Below are positions 30,674 to 40,475 of a stretch of DNA of 45,614 bases, in pieces (the stretch's first letter is position 1; each line of letters starts with the position of its first letter). Both the position numbers and the translations under genes were made by a program. The notes under the pieces are model-generated. The model had not been told where the DNA came from. It searched no databases and saw nothing but the letters and a program-made list of their open reading frames with translations. The stretch comes from SZUA-287 sp036397975. Its GTDB lineage: Bacteria > Bacteroidota > Ignavibacteria > UBA10030 > UBA6906. The stretch spans positions 1-45,614 of the forward strand of contig DASWHW010000118.1 of NCBI GenBank assembly GCA_036397975.1. Reading direction: 5' to 3'.

Positions 30674-32143
30674 ATGAGAACAGTTATACGCGTTCTCTTT
30701 CCGGCGATTCTGCTTCTGACCATCGCGGCGTTAGCGGTGGCGCAGAACACGAATATGCTGCCTAACGGTGGTTTTGAAAGTGGTAAGTCATCGTTGTGGA
30801 ATGCTGAACCCGCGGGAGCAACACTGACGTGGGCGACAGACGAGACATACAACAGTAGTCCCCACTCGTTGAAGATCGTGAAGTCGACGACAGGGAGTAT
30901 GTCGCGGTGGATTTCGCAGAACATGGTTCGGTATTGGGTTGATAACATTCCGGACAATGTTGATATCAAGCTGGGAGCATACATCAAGACAAGTGGTGTG
31001 AACACAGCTCCTGCAGATGACCAGGCGCGATGGCAGTTGAAGTTCTGGTTCTACGATACACTTGGCGCGTTGATTGGTGGAGTGCCGTTTGCACTCAACA
31101 TTGATCAGACGGTAGCAACACGAGACTGGTTTGCCGACACGAATGGTGTAGGCACAGTCAACCTTCCGGTGAAAGCGTATCGGATGAATGTGTCGGTCGA
31201 GGCTGGTCCGAATGCAACAGGGACGGTCTGGGCGGATAATTTCATTCACATTGGTCGTGCAGGAGCCTGGGCTGGACAGAACTGGAACGGGTTTGTCGAA
31301 GCCGATTCCGGCTGGCAATACTGGATTGCGCCGGTCGGCGGGAACGATGGAGAGTCGTACTTCCCCGGCTCGGGAGTCACGACAGAACAGGCGCGTACGG
31401 GCAGTTCCTCATTGAAGATTACCGCACCGGTCGGACGACCGTCGGGTGAGTTGATCTATTTCACGGAGACAGTGCCGATACCGGCGAACAGTGCGGGAAA
31501 GCAATATGTGTTGAGTGCCTGGGTGCGGACGGGTTCCATTCAGAAAGATTCGGTATTCAACGCGTCCTATACACTCGGCTTCACGTGGACGTGGCACTCG
31601 CGGTTGTTCGCAGATGCAGGGGGTTGGAACGAAATTGGCTCCGGGGAATCGCGCTTCGTGTTGAAAGACACGTCCTCCAACTGGACACAGTATGCAATCA
31701 TCATTACGGTGCCGGATAATGCCGTGCAGGCAGTCTCGGTTCGTCCACGGGCGTATCCCTTGTGGACAGGCGTCGCTTACTATGATGACTTTGCAGTGTA
31801 TGGGATTGATTTTGTAACTTCGGTTGATGAGGACGGACCGAAGCCGATCAGTTCTACAATCCCGTCAGAGTATAAGCTCGAACAGAATTATCCTAATCCG
31901 TTCAATCCATCCACCACGATCAACTACGATATCACGACGTCGAGTCCTGTTCGGCTCGAAGTCTACAATATCATGGGCCAAAAAGTGCGAACGCTCGTCA
32001 ACGACGTTCAAGCACCCGGCCGCTGGACGGTTGAGTGGAATGGCAGGAACGAACTTGGTGCAACAGTAGCAAGCGGTATGTACTTCTACCGATTGGAAAC
32101 ACCGAACGTTGTCCTGACACGCAAAATGCTTCTCATGAAGTAA
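30674..32143 (+). CDS. T9SS-exported protein with two carbohydrate-binding-type modules
   Basis: This 489-residue protein has a signal peptide ending AVAQ, then two jelly-roll modules. The first (about 27-190) starts NMLPNGGFESGKSSLWNAEP and the second (about 210-375) has YFPGSGVTTEQARTGSSSLK; the 'NGGFE...SLKI' pattern is that of CBM4/9/22-type modules. The C-terminal 80 residues form a T9SS/FlgD-like sorting domain (YKLEQNYPNPFNPSTTINYD, VYNIMGQKVRTLV, SGMYFYRLE, MLLMK). The protein should be secreted across the outer membrane and attached or released. AAGGAGG precedes ATG 30674. A strong terminator follows, so it forms its own transcript, or one with the regulator. Confidence 0.87.
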   Translation: MRTVIRVLFPAILLLTIAALAVAQNTNMLPNGGFESGKSSLWNAEPAGATLTWATDETYNSSPHSLKIVKSTTGSMSRWISQNMVRYWVDNIPDNVDIKLGAYIKTSGVNTAPADDQARWQLKFWFYDTLGALIGGVPFALNIDQTVATRDWFADTNGVGTVNLPVKAYRMNVSVEAGPNATGTVWADNFIHIGRAGAWAGQNWNGFVEADSGWQYWIAPVGGNDGESYFPGSGVTTEQARTGSSSLKITAPVGRPSGELIYFTETVPIPANSAGKQYVLSAWVRTGSIQKDSVFNASYTLGFTWTWHSRLFADAGGWNEIGSGESRFVLKDTSSNWTQYAIIITVPDNAVQAVSVRPRAYPLWTGVAYYDDFAVYGIDFVTSVDEDGPKPISSTIPSEYKLEQNYPNPFNPSTTINYDITTSSPVRLEVYNIMGQKVRTLVNDVQAPGRWTVEWNGRNELGATVASGMYFYRLETPNVVLTRKMLLMK

Positions 32144-32150
32144 TTCTTTT

Positions 32151-32200
32151 CGGGGCGCAGCAAGATCATCTTGTTGCGCCCCGTTCTTATTTTCTCTCTT
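32151..32200 (+). terminator. Strong intrinsic terminator
   Basis: The arms CGGGGCGCAGCAAGAT (32151-32166) and ATCTTGTTGCGCCCCG (32168-32183) pair over about 15-16 positions with one G-T pair around a tiny loop. They are followed by TTCTTATTTTCTCTC. It begins 8 bases after the stop at 32143 and separates the CBM protein from the TonB receptor operon. Confidence 0.88.
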
Positions 32201-32221
32201 ATCACTTGTATTGGGTAGGTT

Positions 32222-34852
32222 ATGACCCGTGCATTGCTACGATTTTTTCTTTTTCTCTGCTCGCTGTATCTCGTCAGTACATCACTACTCATGGCGGGCA
32301 CGACCGGGAAGCTTTCCGGTAAAGTTATTGACTCTGCGAACAAAGAAGGGATTGTTGGCGTCAACATTCTGATCGAAGGAACGAAGCTTGGTGCTTCCAC
32401 CGACGTGAACGGTCAGTATGTCATCATCAATATTCCTCCGGGGACCTACACACTTGCCGCTTCCTCCATCGCCTATCACCCATCCCGCGTGACGAACGTG
32501 CAAGTTTCGATTGATCTCACCACGACAATTAATTTCGAATTGAAGGAATCCTCCGTTGCACTCGGTGAAGAAATCACCGTCGTTGCAGAGCGGCCGATGA
32601 TCCAGAGAGATCTTACATCGTCGTCCGCAAAAATCAGTGCGGAACAAATCAAAGCGTATCCGGTGGAAGATATCAGCGCGCTGATCAACTTACAGGCGGG
32701 TGTTGTGGAGGGACATTTCCGCGGCGGACGGAGCGGTGAAGTATTGTATATGATCGACGGCATCCCGGTGACGGATGCATATTCCGGTCAGTCGGGGGTT
32801 TCTGCGGAGACGAACGCAATTCAGGAACTTGAAATCATCAGCGGAACGTTCAACGCCGAATACGGCCAGGCACTTTCGGGTGTCGTGAACCAGGTAACGA
32901 AAGATGGCGGGGAACAATTTCAGGCGGATTTCTCGACCTACACTGGAGATTATGTAAGTTCGCACAAGGATCTTTATCAAAACATCAATCGAGTTCGACC
33001 TCAGGACATTTACAATGTCGAAGGCAGTCTGGGCGGACCTGTGTTTCCTGGCGCAACATTCTTTGTCTCGAGCAGGCTGTACTACAATGACGGCTCTTTG
33101 TACGGCAAGAGAATTTTTCTTCCGACCGATTTGTCCGACTTTAGTTCGAACGATGATTCCCTTTGGATTGTTCGGAAATCCGGTGACGGAAGCTACGTAC
33201 CGATGAACTCTGACAAGCGTTGGACCAGCCAGGCGAAACTGACGCTTAATATTTTCGGCGATGACAGGCTGCGACTCGGTTTCTTCCATCAACAAAATGA
33301 TTTCCGTCGTTATGATCACCGGTACAAATACAACCCTGATGGAACATATCAGAATTTTGTGAGAGGGAACCTTGCGAGTATCACCTACACGAAGATCTTC
33401 AGTGCCGCGGCATTCTTCGAAGCGAGCGGTGCATGGTTCAGCAATCGCGAAGACTCGTACGTGTACGAAGATCCGTTCGATCTGCGTTTCCCCGATTACA
33501 CGCGTGCCCTTGCGACGGGTGGCTCGTCATTCTTAACAGGCGGTGCGGAGAATCTTCATTTGCATCGCGAATCGCGGTACCTCTCGGGCAAGGCAGATCT
33601 CATCAACCAGATAACTCACGAGCATCAGATCAAAGCCGGTGTCGAGGCAAAATTCCATCGCATCTGGTTGCACAACTTCGGTATTCGAAATGATCAATCC
33701 ACGAATTTCAAGCCCCAACCGGCTGAGTTCGGTAACTCGGCGTTTGCACACACCACCTTGCGTCCACAGCAATTCGCAGGATACGTTCAGGACAAGATGG
33801 AGTTTAATGATTTTATTGTGAATCTCGGTGTGCGTTTCGACTACTTCAATCCGAAAGGGAAGGTGCTTCTCGATCAACTCCGATTGAATGCCCCAGCAAT
33901 ATTTGGTGCCACAACAACGGAGAGCCAGGTGAGTCCGCGCATCGGTATCTCGTACCCCATCACGGACAAGGGTGTCCTTCATGTTTCGTACGGCCATTTC
34001 TTCCAAGTGCCGCAATTCGACTTGATGTATCTCAATCCTGCGTACAACATCGATGCGACGGATGCATTTCAAGTGGGAAATCCTGGGTTGAAATCCCAGC
34101 GAACTGTGGCCTACGAACTTGGTTTGCAGCAGCAATTGAGTTCAGAGATCAAGATCGACGTGACGGGCTATTATAAAGATTTTCGCAACCTTGTCGGGAC
34201 TGAAATCTACGATATCGGCAACGGGAACAAATACTCCCAGTACGTGAATCGCGACTACGGAAACGCCAAGGGTGTCATTATTTCACTGGAAAAACGTCAC
34301 TCGCGCGGTTTTTCTGCGACACTCGACTATACGTTCCAGATTGCGCAGGGCAATGCATCCGATCCGAACTCGGTTTTCCTGGATAATGAGACGGACCCAC
34401 CAAGAGAAAGCCAGAAGCAGCTTGCGCCGCTCGACTGGGATCGGCGGCATTCATTAAACGCGACCGCAACAATCGGAACGCCGAACAATTTCACGCTGAC
34501 ATTTATCGGGAAGCTCGGCTCCGGATTGCCGTACACGCCGTCGTTGTTTAATCAACGCACTGGATTGGTGAACAGCGAAACCCGGCCAACATCGGTCACG
34601 ATCGATGTATACGTCACGAAATACATTGACTTCTTTGGCTATCCGCTAAACGTTTTTGCGAAAGCATACAATCTGTTCGACACAAGAAACGAACTTGACG
34701 TCTTCACCGATACAGGCAGAGCAGGCTACAGCATCCAGTCAACATACGAAGGACGGCCGCGAGGCATTAACACGGTCGATGAATATTACACTCGTCCCGA
34801 TTTCTACTCGGCCCCGCGCCAGGTGATTCTCGGTCTCGGCATATCATTGTGA
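32222..34852 (+). CDS. TonB-dependent receptor with carboxypeptidase-like N-terminal domain
   Basis: This 876-residue outer-membrane gated pore imports a ligand, probably an oligosaccharide, using TonB energy. The signal peptide (about 1-25) is followed by a carboxypeptidase-regulatory-like domain (27-110; GKLSGKVIDSANKEGIVGVN, GTYTLAASSIAYHPSRV). A plug domain follows (about 125-225; VEGHFRGGRSGEVLYMIDGI, LEIISGTFNAEYGQALSGVV). The beta-barrel holds FNPKGKV, YGHFFQVPQFDLMYLNP and NPGLKSQRTVAYELGLQQ, and ends ILGLGISL. It lacks a SusD-type partner gene. Its neighbour 7 bases downstream may take that role. ATG 32222 has only a weak GGTAGG site. Confidence 0.92.
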   Translation: MTRALLRFFLFLCSLYLVSTSLLMAGTTGKLSGKVIDSANKEGIVGVNILIEGTKLGASTDVNGQYVIINIPPGTYTLAASSIAYHPSRVTNVQVSIDLTTTINFELKESSVALGEEITVVAERPMIQRDLTSSSAKISAEQIKAYPVEDISALINLQAGVVEGHFRGGRSGEVLYMIDGIPVTDAYSGQSGVSAETNAIQELEIISGTFNAEYGQALSGVVNQVTKDGGEQFQADFSTYTGDYVSSHKDLYQNINRVRPQDIYNVEGSLGGPVFPGATFFVSSRLYYNDGSLYGKRIFLPTDLSDFSSNDDSLWIVRKSGDGSYVPMNSDKRWTSQAKLTLNIFGDDRLRLGFFHQQNDFRRYDHRYKYNPDGTYQNFVRGNLASITYTKIFSAAAFFEASGAWFSNREDSYVYEDPFDLRFPDYTRALATGGSSFLTGGAENLHLHRESRYLSGKADLINQITHEHQIKAGVEAKFHRIWLHNFGIRNDQSTNFKPQPAEFGNSAFAHTTLRPQQFAGYVQDKMEFNDFIVNLGVRFDYFNPKGKVLLDQLRLNAPAIFGATTTESQVSPRIGISYPITDKGVLHVSYGHFFQVPQFDLMYLNPAYNIDATDAFQVGNPGLKSQRTVAYELGLQQQLSSEIKIDVTGYYKDFRNLVGTEIYDIGNGNKYSQYVNRDYGNAKGVIISLEKRHSRGFSATLDYTFQIAQGNASDPNSVFLDNETDPPRESQKQLAPLDWDRRHSLNATATIGTPNNFTLTFIGKLGSGLPYTPSLFNQRTGLVNSETRPTSVTIDVYVTKYIDFFGYPLNVFAKAYNLFDTRNELDVFTDTGRAGYSIQSTYEGRPRGINTVDEYYTRPDFYSAPRQVILGLGISL

Positions 34853-34859
34853 GTGGCAC

Positions 34860-37800
34860 ATGAAATCTCATCAACGACATTTTTGTGCGATAGTATCCGC
34901 TCTGCTGCTGTTGACATGTTTATCCTCTTCAGTGTTTGGTCAACGGTTCATTGATCCGAACAAAGGCAACATCATCTACACGAAGAGGGGAATTATGGAC
35001 GGTAATAACGTCCGCACTATCTACTTGAATCATGGCGAGATTGCGCATTGGCCGGACCAGCCTTCCGGCGAGTGGCCGAAGGGCACGGGTCACACGTACG
35101 TTGACGGCATTGCCGTGATCGTACAGGCGGAAACGCGTGATACACTCGGACAAATTATTCATCCGCTGGAGACAAACTATCGCGAGTTCATTCGTAAGGA
35201 TCCCATCACCGGGGTTCCATGGGGGTGGGAGCCGCTCCCGGGGTACGCGAACCCAACGCAGAACGAGCCGGCAATCAGCAACAAACCAGAGACCTGGCCA
35301 TCCACCTGGCCCGATCGTTCGTCTGAGTGGAACGGTTTGTGGAATGGGTTTTTCGGTCGTGGAATTCAGAACGCTGATTTGGAAACGTACTTCCGCATGG
35401 ATGATGCGGCAGACAAACAGTACGCGTACCGTCCGGTGCCGGGCGATACAGCGCGCGGCGGACTTGGTTTGCAGGTGGCGACGCGCGGGTTTCAATGGTC
35501 GCAGGTGCTTGCAGCGGACGTGATTTTCTGGTACTACGAAATCACCAACATCGCTCAAGCGGACTACACCAAAACGGTTTTTGCTCAGTACGTGGATTGG
35601 GGAATTGGCGGGAACCAGGATTCGAGCGATGACCGGGGATTATTTGACAATGAACTCGATATTGCATACGCCTTCGATGGTGACGGCATCGGCCAGCCCG
35701 GTAACTGGAATCCCGTCGGGTTCGCCGGCTACGCGTTTCTTGAAAGCCCCGGCATTGCGGTCAACACCTTTGATGATGACAATGACGGCATTACCGACGA
35801 GTCGCGGGACAATGATGCCGGAATGAAAATCACCGGTGCCGCCAATATCACCGCGTACATGCAGTCGAATTACAACGTTCAGCGCTTTCTCGATTTCTAC
35901 AACTACGAGAGCCTCTCTGAAGTCCCTGCCATTCAACAGGGGTATTGGTGGACGGGCGACGAGAATATGAATTGGCGCGGTTACACAGACCTCAACAACA
36001 ACGATGTTTGGGATGATGGGGAGCCTTTGAATGATGACGTTGGAGGCGATGGTCTCGGGCCATTCGATTCTGCGTATCCCGGGCCAGACCTGGATGGCTC
36101 GCAGGGTAACGGAACGCCTGAGCAGGGAGAACCCAGCTTCGGTATCCTCGACAAAGATGAATCGGATCAAATCGGATTGACGGGCTTCAGTATTTTCCCC
36201 GTTCACTTCTACGAGTTGCACAACGATGAACAGAACTGGCAGGCGCTCACTACTCCGATCGACACGACGGGCTTTCAACAACTCAATGATGTGAATCTCG
36301 GAATGTACTTTTCGGCAGGTGCCCGGCCGCAGGGGACGTTCCCCGGAAATCTCTTTCCTCTTCGTCAGAACCAAACTGAACGATTTTCCATGGCGATGCT
36401 GTTCGGCAATGATCGGAACGATCTGTTCAGAAGAAAAAATACCGTCCAGCAAATCTACAATGCGAACTACCGTTTTGCGAAGCCACCGGACCTTCCACGC
36501 GTCACCGCCGTGGCTGGTAATCGGAAGGTAACATTGTACTGGGACGACAAAGCGGAGCAATCCTATGATCCTTTCTTGCGTGAGCGTGACTTCGAGGGTT
36601 ACAGGGTGTATCGGAGCACAGACCCGAATTTTCTGGAAAGCCTGCTGATCACCGATGCGTACGGAAAGAAAACATATCGCAAGCCGATTGCACAGTTCGA
36701 CCTCAAAGACGGAAAGAAGGGGCTTCACCCCATTGATGTCAACGGAGTGAAATTCGACATGGGCGACGACACCGGCCTACGTCACACCTTTGTCGATACG
36801 GATGTGCAAAATGGACAAACGTATTACTACGCGGTCGTGTCGTATGACTACGGATTCTTTACCACGAATACGAACGGTGTGCAGGATGGGATTCCGCCGT
36901 CGGAAAGCACGAGCATCGTTAACGCGGACATCAACGGCAACGTACGAACCGACGTGAACACTGCCGTTATTGTCCCGCGGGCACCTTCGGCGGGCTACGT
37001 TGCCCCGGGCATTGATGGAGAGGTCCTGCACGCCGGTCCCGGCTCGGGACGCCTGGATGTTATCGTATTGAATCCGGATTCATTAAGAGATGGACATCTC
37101 TACAACGTTTTGTTTTCCAATGATTCTCCGTTCCAGAACGGTGCAACTCCCGCGTTCAAGATGACGGACGTGACCGATGGACGTATCCTTATCGACAACA
37201 AGCCCGTTGTTGCTGTTGGTGAAGAAACGCCAATTGTTGACGGACTGATTGGCTACGTCTACAATGATTCCACCGTTGAACTCAATCAAGCAGAGACGAA
37301 GTGGAGTTCGCCAAATGTGACAACGACCAGAGTTCGTCTCGACCAGACTGGCGGCTTCACATTGCTCAACGTCAATTATCCGGCAGACTTCGAGGTGCGA
37401 TTTTCTGATTCGGTGATTGACACATCGTTGAGCGGGCTGTTTTTTGGCTCCCCTCCCGCGAAACCTGTGAACTTCACGGTAACAAACAAAACGGAAAACA
37501 AGAAAGCACAATTCCTTTTCTACGACCCCGACAACAACAGCACGTTCTCAGTCGGAGATCGCATTATTATTGTGTACGGCGATAGTCTCGGCAAGCCCGC
37601 CGTGCCGGGTAACTACCACAGTACATGGAGTGTGCAGGTTTTCAGCGACACAACCCGTCCGAACCTTCGCCTGCCGCAATCGGGCGACGTGTTGTCGATC
37701 GTTACATCCAAACCATTCCGGACGGGGGAGGCATTCCAGTTTAGGATTCGAGTGCCCAACATCGATCTGGATAGTGCAAAATCCGACCTTGAGAAGATTG

Positions 37801-38102
37801 CCGTTGTTCCCAATCCGTATGTCGGGGCCGCATCGTGGGAGCCGCCGAACTTATTTCGTGCCGGCCGCGGCGAGCGCCGAATCTACTTTGTGAATCTTCC
37901 CGCACAATGTACCATCCGCATTTACACGATGCGTGGTGCGCTTGTGCAGACACTCGAGCACGATGCGACCGTGGACAACGGACAGGAACCCTGGAATCTT
38001 GTATCGAAGGATGGAATGGATATCGCCTACGGTGTCTACATTTACCACGTTGATGCGCCCGGGATTGGTGAGAGGATTGACAAGTTTGCGATTATCAAGT
38101 AA
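34860..38102 (+). CDS. Very large secreted protein paired with the TonB receptor, C-terminal FlgD-like domain
   Basis: This 1080-residue protein has a signal peptide ending SVFGQ. The first 550 residues have no family I can name. They include Asp/Asn-rich calcium-loop-like stretches (DDDNDGITDESRDND, DLNNNDVWDDGE) and Trp/Tyr-rich segments (WPSTWPDRSSEWNGLWNGFF). A fibronectin-III-like module lies at about 545-680 (PPDLPRVTAVAGNRKVTLYW, FEGYRVYRSTDPNF, YYYAVVSYD). The C-terminal 100 residues (VVPNPYVGAASWEPPNLF, CTIRIYTMRGALVQTLEHDA, GVYIYHVDAPG) match the FlgD-like/T9SS sorting fold. It lies 7 bases after the TonB receptor and 12 before the PorV-like gene. It could be a surface glycan-binding partner, functionally like SusD, but this is inference. 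Confidence 0.75.
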   Translation: MKSHQRHFCAIVSALLLLTCLSSSVFGQRFIDPNKGNIIYTKRGIMDGNNVRTIYLNHGEIAHWPDQPSGEWPKGTGHTYVDGIAVIVQAETRDTLGQIIHPLETNYREFIRKDPITGVPWGWEPLPGYANPTQNEPAISNKPETWPSTWPDRSSEWNGLWNGFFGRGIQNADLETYFRMDDAADKQYAYRPVPGDTARGGLGLQVATRGFQWSQVLAADVIFWYYEITNIAQADYTKTVFAQYVDWGIGGNQDSSDDRGLFDNELDIAYAFDGDGIGQPGNWNPVGFAGYAFLESPGIAVNTFDDDNDGITDESRDNDAGMKITGAANITAYMQSNYNVQRFLDFYNYESLSEVPAIQQGYWWTGDENMNWRGYTDLNNNDVWDDGEPLNDDVGGDGLGPFDSAYPGPDLDGSQGNGTPEQGEPSFGILDKDESDQIGLTGFSIFPVHFYELHNDEQNWQALTTPIDTTGFQQLNDVNLGMYFSAGARPQGTFPGNLFPLRQNQTERFSMAMLFGNDRNDLFRRKNTVQQIYNANYRFAKPPDLPRVTAVAGNRKVTLYWDDKAEQSYDPFLRERDFEGYRVYRSTDPNFLESLLITDAYGKKTYRKPIAQFDLKDGKKGLHPIDVNGVKFDMGDDTGLRHTFVDTDVQNGQTYYYAVVSYDYGFFTTNTNGVQDGIPPSESTSIVNADINGNVRTDVNTAVIVPRAPSAGYVAPGIDGEVLHAGPGSGRLDVIVLNPDSLRDGHLYNVLFSNDSPFQNGATPAFKMTDVTDGRILIDNKPVVAVGEETPIVDGLIGYVYNDSTVELNQAETKWSSPNVTTTRVRLDQTGGFTLLNVNYPADFEVRFSDSVIDTSLSGLFFGSPPAKPVNFTVTNKTENKKAQFLFYDPDNNSTFSVGDRIIIVYGDSLGKPAVPGNYHSTWSVQVFSDTTRPNLRLPQSGDVLSIVTSKPFRTGEAFQFRIRVPNIDLDSAKSDLEKIAVVPNPYVGAASWEPPNLFRAGRGERRIYFVNLPAQCTIRIYTMRGALVQTLEHDATVDNGQEPWNLVSKDGMDIAYGVYIYHVDAPGIGERIDKFAIIK

Positions 38103-38114
38103 GGAGAAATCCTT

Positions 38115-39149
38115 GTGAAAAAAAATGCGTTCCTCATGTGTTGCCTCGGGTTGATGTCGCAGATATTTCTACAGCCTGCTACGGGGCAGAATGTATCCAA
38201 GACGGGAACATCGTCCGCTGTATTTCTGGAGATCCCAGTTGGTGCCCGCGCAATAGGCATGGGGGGGGCGTTCGTCGGTACCGCCAATGATGTGACAAGT
38301 CTCTACTGGAACAACGCCGGCTCTGCACGTCTAAGCCGAAGCGAGGCAATGTTCAATCACGTTGAGTGGATTGCCGACACGAGGTTCGATCATGCCGCGC
38401 TTGCCGTTCCGCTGGAAGGTGTCGGAACGCTTGGGTTGAGCTTTACGTCGCTCTCGATGGACGATATGATCGTCCGGACCGTCGAGAGACCTGACGGTAC
38501 AGGCGAGCGATTCAGCGCGGGGAGCTTCGCGGTGGGTGTTCACTACGCTCGAAGTTTATCGGACAAGTTCTCCATCGGATTTACGGCGAAGTTTATTTCC
38601 GAGACTATTTGGGACATGCAGGCACAAGCCTTCGCCATCGATGTCGGAACGCTCTTCACAACGAACTTCCTGAACGGCATGCGGATCGGGGCACAAATTT
38701 CCAACTTCGGCACAGATATGAAATTGTCCGGACGGGACACCCGAACGTTTCATGCGATCGACCCATCCAAAATCGGAAGCAATGATCAAATTCCCCAGAA
38801 TATTGAGCTTGACAGCTGGCACTTGCCGCTGAATTTTCAATTCGGTGTGGCTATTGATGCGATCAGATCCGACGACCATATCGTCACGGTAGCAGCCGAT
38901 GCACTTCATCCGTCGGACAACTATGAAAGCATGAACGTCGGAATGGAATACGGCTTTCACAACACCTTGTTCCTCCGCGGCGGATATCAATCGCTTTTCC
39001 TGGGCGACAGTGAGGGGGGCTTATCACTTGGCGCGGGCGTCCTTGCCGATCTGTTTGGTAACGATATTCAAGGACGCTTCGACTATGCGTTCACGGATTT
39101 CGGCAGGCTTAAAGGAGTCCATGTCTTCGCCGTTTCAGTGTTATTCTGA
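38115..39149 (+). CDS. PorV/PorQ-family outer-membrane protein
   Basis: This 344-residue protein starts at GTG 38115 with AAGGAG upstream. A signal peptide ends ATGQ. EIPVGARAIGMGGAFVGTAN, DVTSLYWNNAGSARLSRSE and the barrel strands ending GVHVFAVSVLF (terminal Phe) match the PorV/PorQ (UPF0164) family. PorV shuttles T9SS cargo at the outer membrane in characterised systems. Placement beside two proteins with T9SS-type C-terminal domains fits a cargo-specific partner, though many Ignavibacteria have multiple paralogues of unproven role. Its stop overlaps the binding protein start (TGATG). Confidence 0.87.
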   Translation: MKKNAFLMCCLGLMSQIFLQPATGQNVSKTGTSSAVFLEIPVGARAIGMGGAFVGTANDVTSLYWNNAGSARLSRSEAMFNHVEWIADTRFDHAALAVPLEGVGTLGLSFTSLSMDDMIVRTVERPDGTGERFSAGSFAVGVHYARSLSDKFSIGFTAKFISETIWDMQAQAFAIDVGTLFTTNFLNGMRIGAQISNFGTDMKLSGRDTRTFHAIDPSKIGSNDQIPQNIELDSWHLPLNFQFGVAIDAIRSDDHIVTVAADALHPSDNYESMNVGMEYGFHNTLFLRGGYQSLFLGDSEGGLSLGAGVLADLFGNDIQGRFDYAFTDFGRLKGVHVFAVSVLF

Positions 39150-40462
39150 TGTCGCAGCCGATGGGGAGAATTCTCACATGGTTGTGCATTCTCAACATGC
39201 TTTTTTGGGCATGTAGGGAAGAGAAACAATCTGTTGGGGCGGCAACGGCCGCGATCGAGTTGACATACTGGCCGGCACCGAATCAACAGGAAGTACAACT
39301 TGCCGATAGTCTCGTCCGAATTTGGAACCGACTTCATCCGGACATTCAGGTTCGCATGCAGCCGATTCCGGTCAGCCAATCCACAGAAGAAGTCCTTCTC
39401 GCGGCGATTGCAGGCAAGACCACCCCTGATGTTTGTTCGAACATATGGCCCGGCGCCTTGCATGAGTACACGCAAGCGGGTGGTATCATCCCTCTCGATC
39501 AATTCCCCGATTTTGATTCCATCTCTACATCACGCACACCGCGTCATTTGCTGAAAGCATTTCAGAGCAACGACGGGCACTACTATCAGTTCCCTTGGAA
39601 GACGAATCCGGTGATGATGTTTTACAACAAACGCTTGTTGCGTGAGGCCGGGGTGATCGGAGTCCCGAGGACGTATTCTGAATATCTCACAGCAGGGAAG
39701 AAAATTTCCCGCGACACCAACGGCGATGGCCAGATCGACATTTGGATGGGAGAGCGGGACATCCGTCCGATTTGGTGGCAACGGTTGTTCGATTTTTATC
39801 CGTTTTATATCGCCGCCTCTGATGGAAAGACGTTGTTTGAAAACGGCAGTGTCGCTTTTGAGAATAAAGCCGCGGAAGAAGTCCTGACCTTCTTTCAGGA
39901 ATGTTACTCCCGGCGGTTGTTTCCGAGAACATTCTTTCAGGGGGGCGACCCCTTCTTTCTTGAACAAAAGGCAACGCACTTCAGCGGGCCGTGGCAGGTT
40001 GCTGCAGTTGCGAAATTTGCTCCTAACATCGATTATGGTGTCGCCACACTGCCAGTTCCTGATAACCATCAGGGACCGGTGTATACATCCGGCGATTACA
40101 AGAACATCGCGATTTTCGGTAACACGAAGCATCCGCGTGAAGCGTGGGAGTTCGTCAAGTTTCTGGTCAGGGCGGAACATGATAAGATGTTGTTGGAGAT
40201 CTGCAATCAGGTTCCCGTGCGTGGCGATTTGTTGACGAACCCATTGTTTGCTGACTACTTCAAACGCAATCCGGTGATGGTGAGTTTTGCTGACCAGGCG
40301 GTCTATACACGCGGCATGGACTCCGCACCCGATCTGAAAGAAATTTTTGACGGGATTTCACAGGAGTACGAAATGTCCGCAGTCTATGGCAAAAAAACAC
40401 CAGTTGAAGCCGTGAAGGATGCCGCCCGTCGTGCGCAAATAATCGTTGATTGGAACAAGTAG
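39149..40462 (+). CDS. ABC sugar transporter substrate-binding lipoprotein
   Basis: This 437-residue extracellular solute-binding protein (family 1) starts at ATG 39149, overlapping the PorV-like stop. The lipobox NMLFWAC places the lipidated Cys at residue 22. LTYWPAPNQQEVQLADSLVR, PDVCSNIWPGALHEYTQAGG, IPLDQFPD, YYQFPWKTNPVMMFYNKRLL and GDYKNIAIFGNTKHPREAWE are typical for sugar-binding components. In a didermic organism it would be anchored to the inner or outer membrane in the periplasm. It delivers sugar to the two permeases encoded next. The nature of the sugar cannot be told from sequence; a plant-type glycan fragment is plausible. Confidence 0.9.
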   Translation: MSQPMGRILTWLCILNMLFWACREEKQSVGAATAAIELTYWPAPNQQEVQLADSLVRIWNRLHPDIQVRMQPIPVSQSTEEVLLAAIAGKTTPDVCSNIWPGALHEYTQAGGIIPLDQFPDFDSISTSRTPRHLLKAFQSNDGHYYQFPWKTNPVMMFYNKRLLREAGVIGVPRTYSEYLTAGKKISRDTNGDGQIDIWMGERDIRPIWWQRLFDFYPFYIAASDGKTLFENGSVAFENKAAEEVLTFFQECYSRRLFPRTFFQGGDPFFLEQKATHFSGPWQVAAVAKFAPNIDYGVATLPVPDNHQGPVYTSGDYKNIAIFGNTKHPREAWEFVKFLVRAEHDKMLLEICNQVPVRGDLLTNPLFADYFKRNPVMVSFADQAVYTRGMDSAPDLKEIFDGISQEYEMSAVYGKKTPVEAVKDAARRAQIIVDWNK

Positions 40463-40475
40463 GCAGACCGGACTG

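Noticed and set aside
35640..36728. 362-codon minus-strand frame opposite the large secreted protein
   Set aside because: It is antisense to a continuous gene with clear domains and has no ribosome site or recognisable product.
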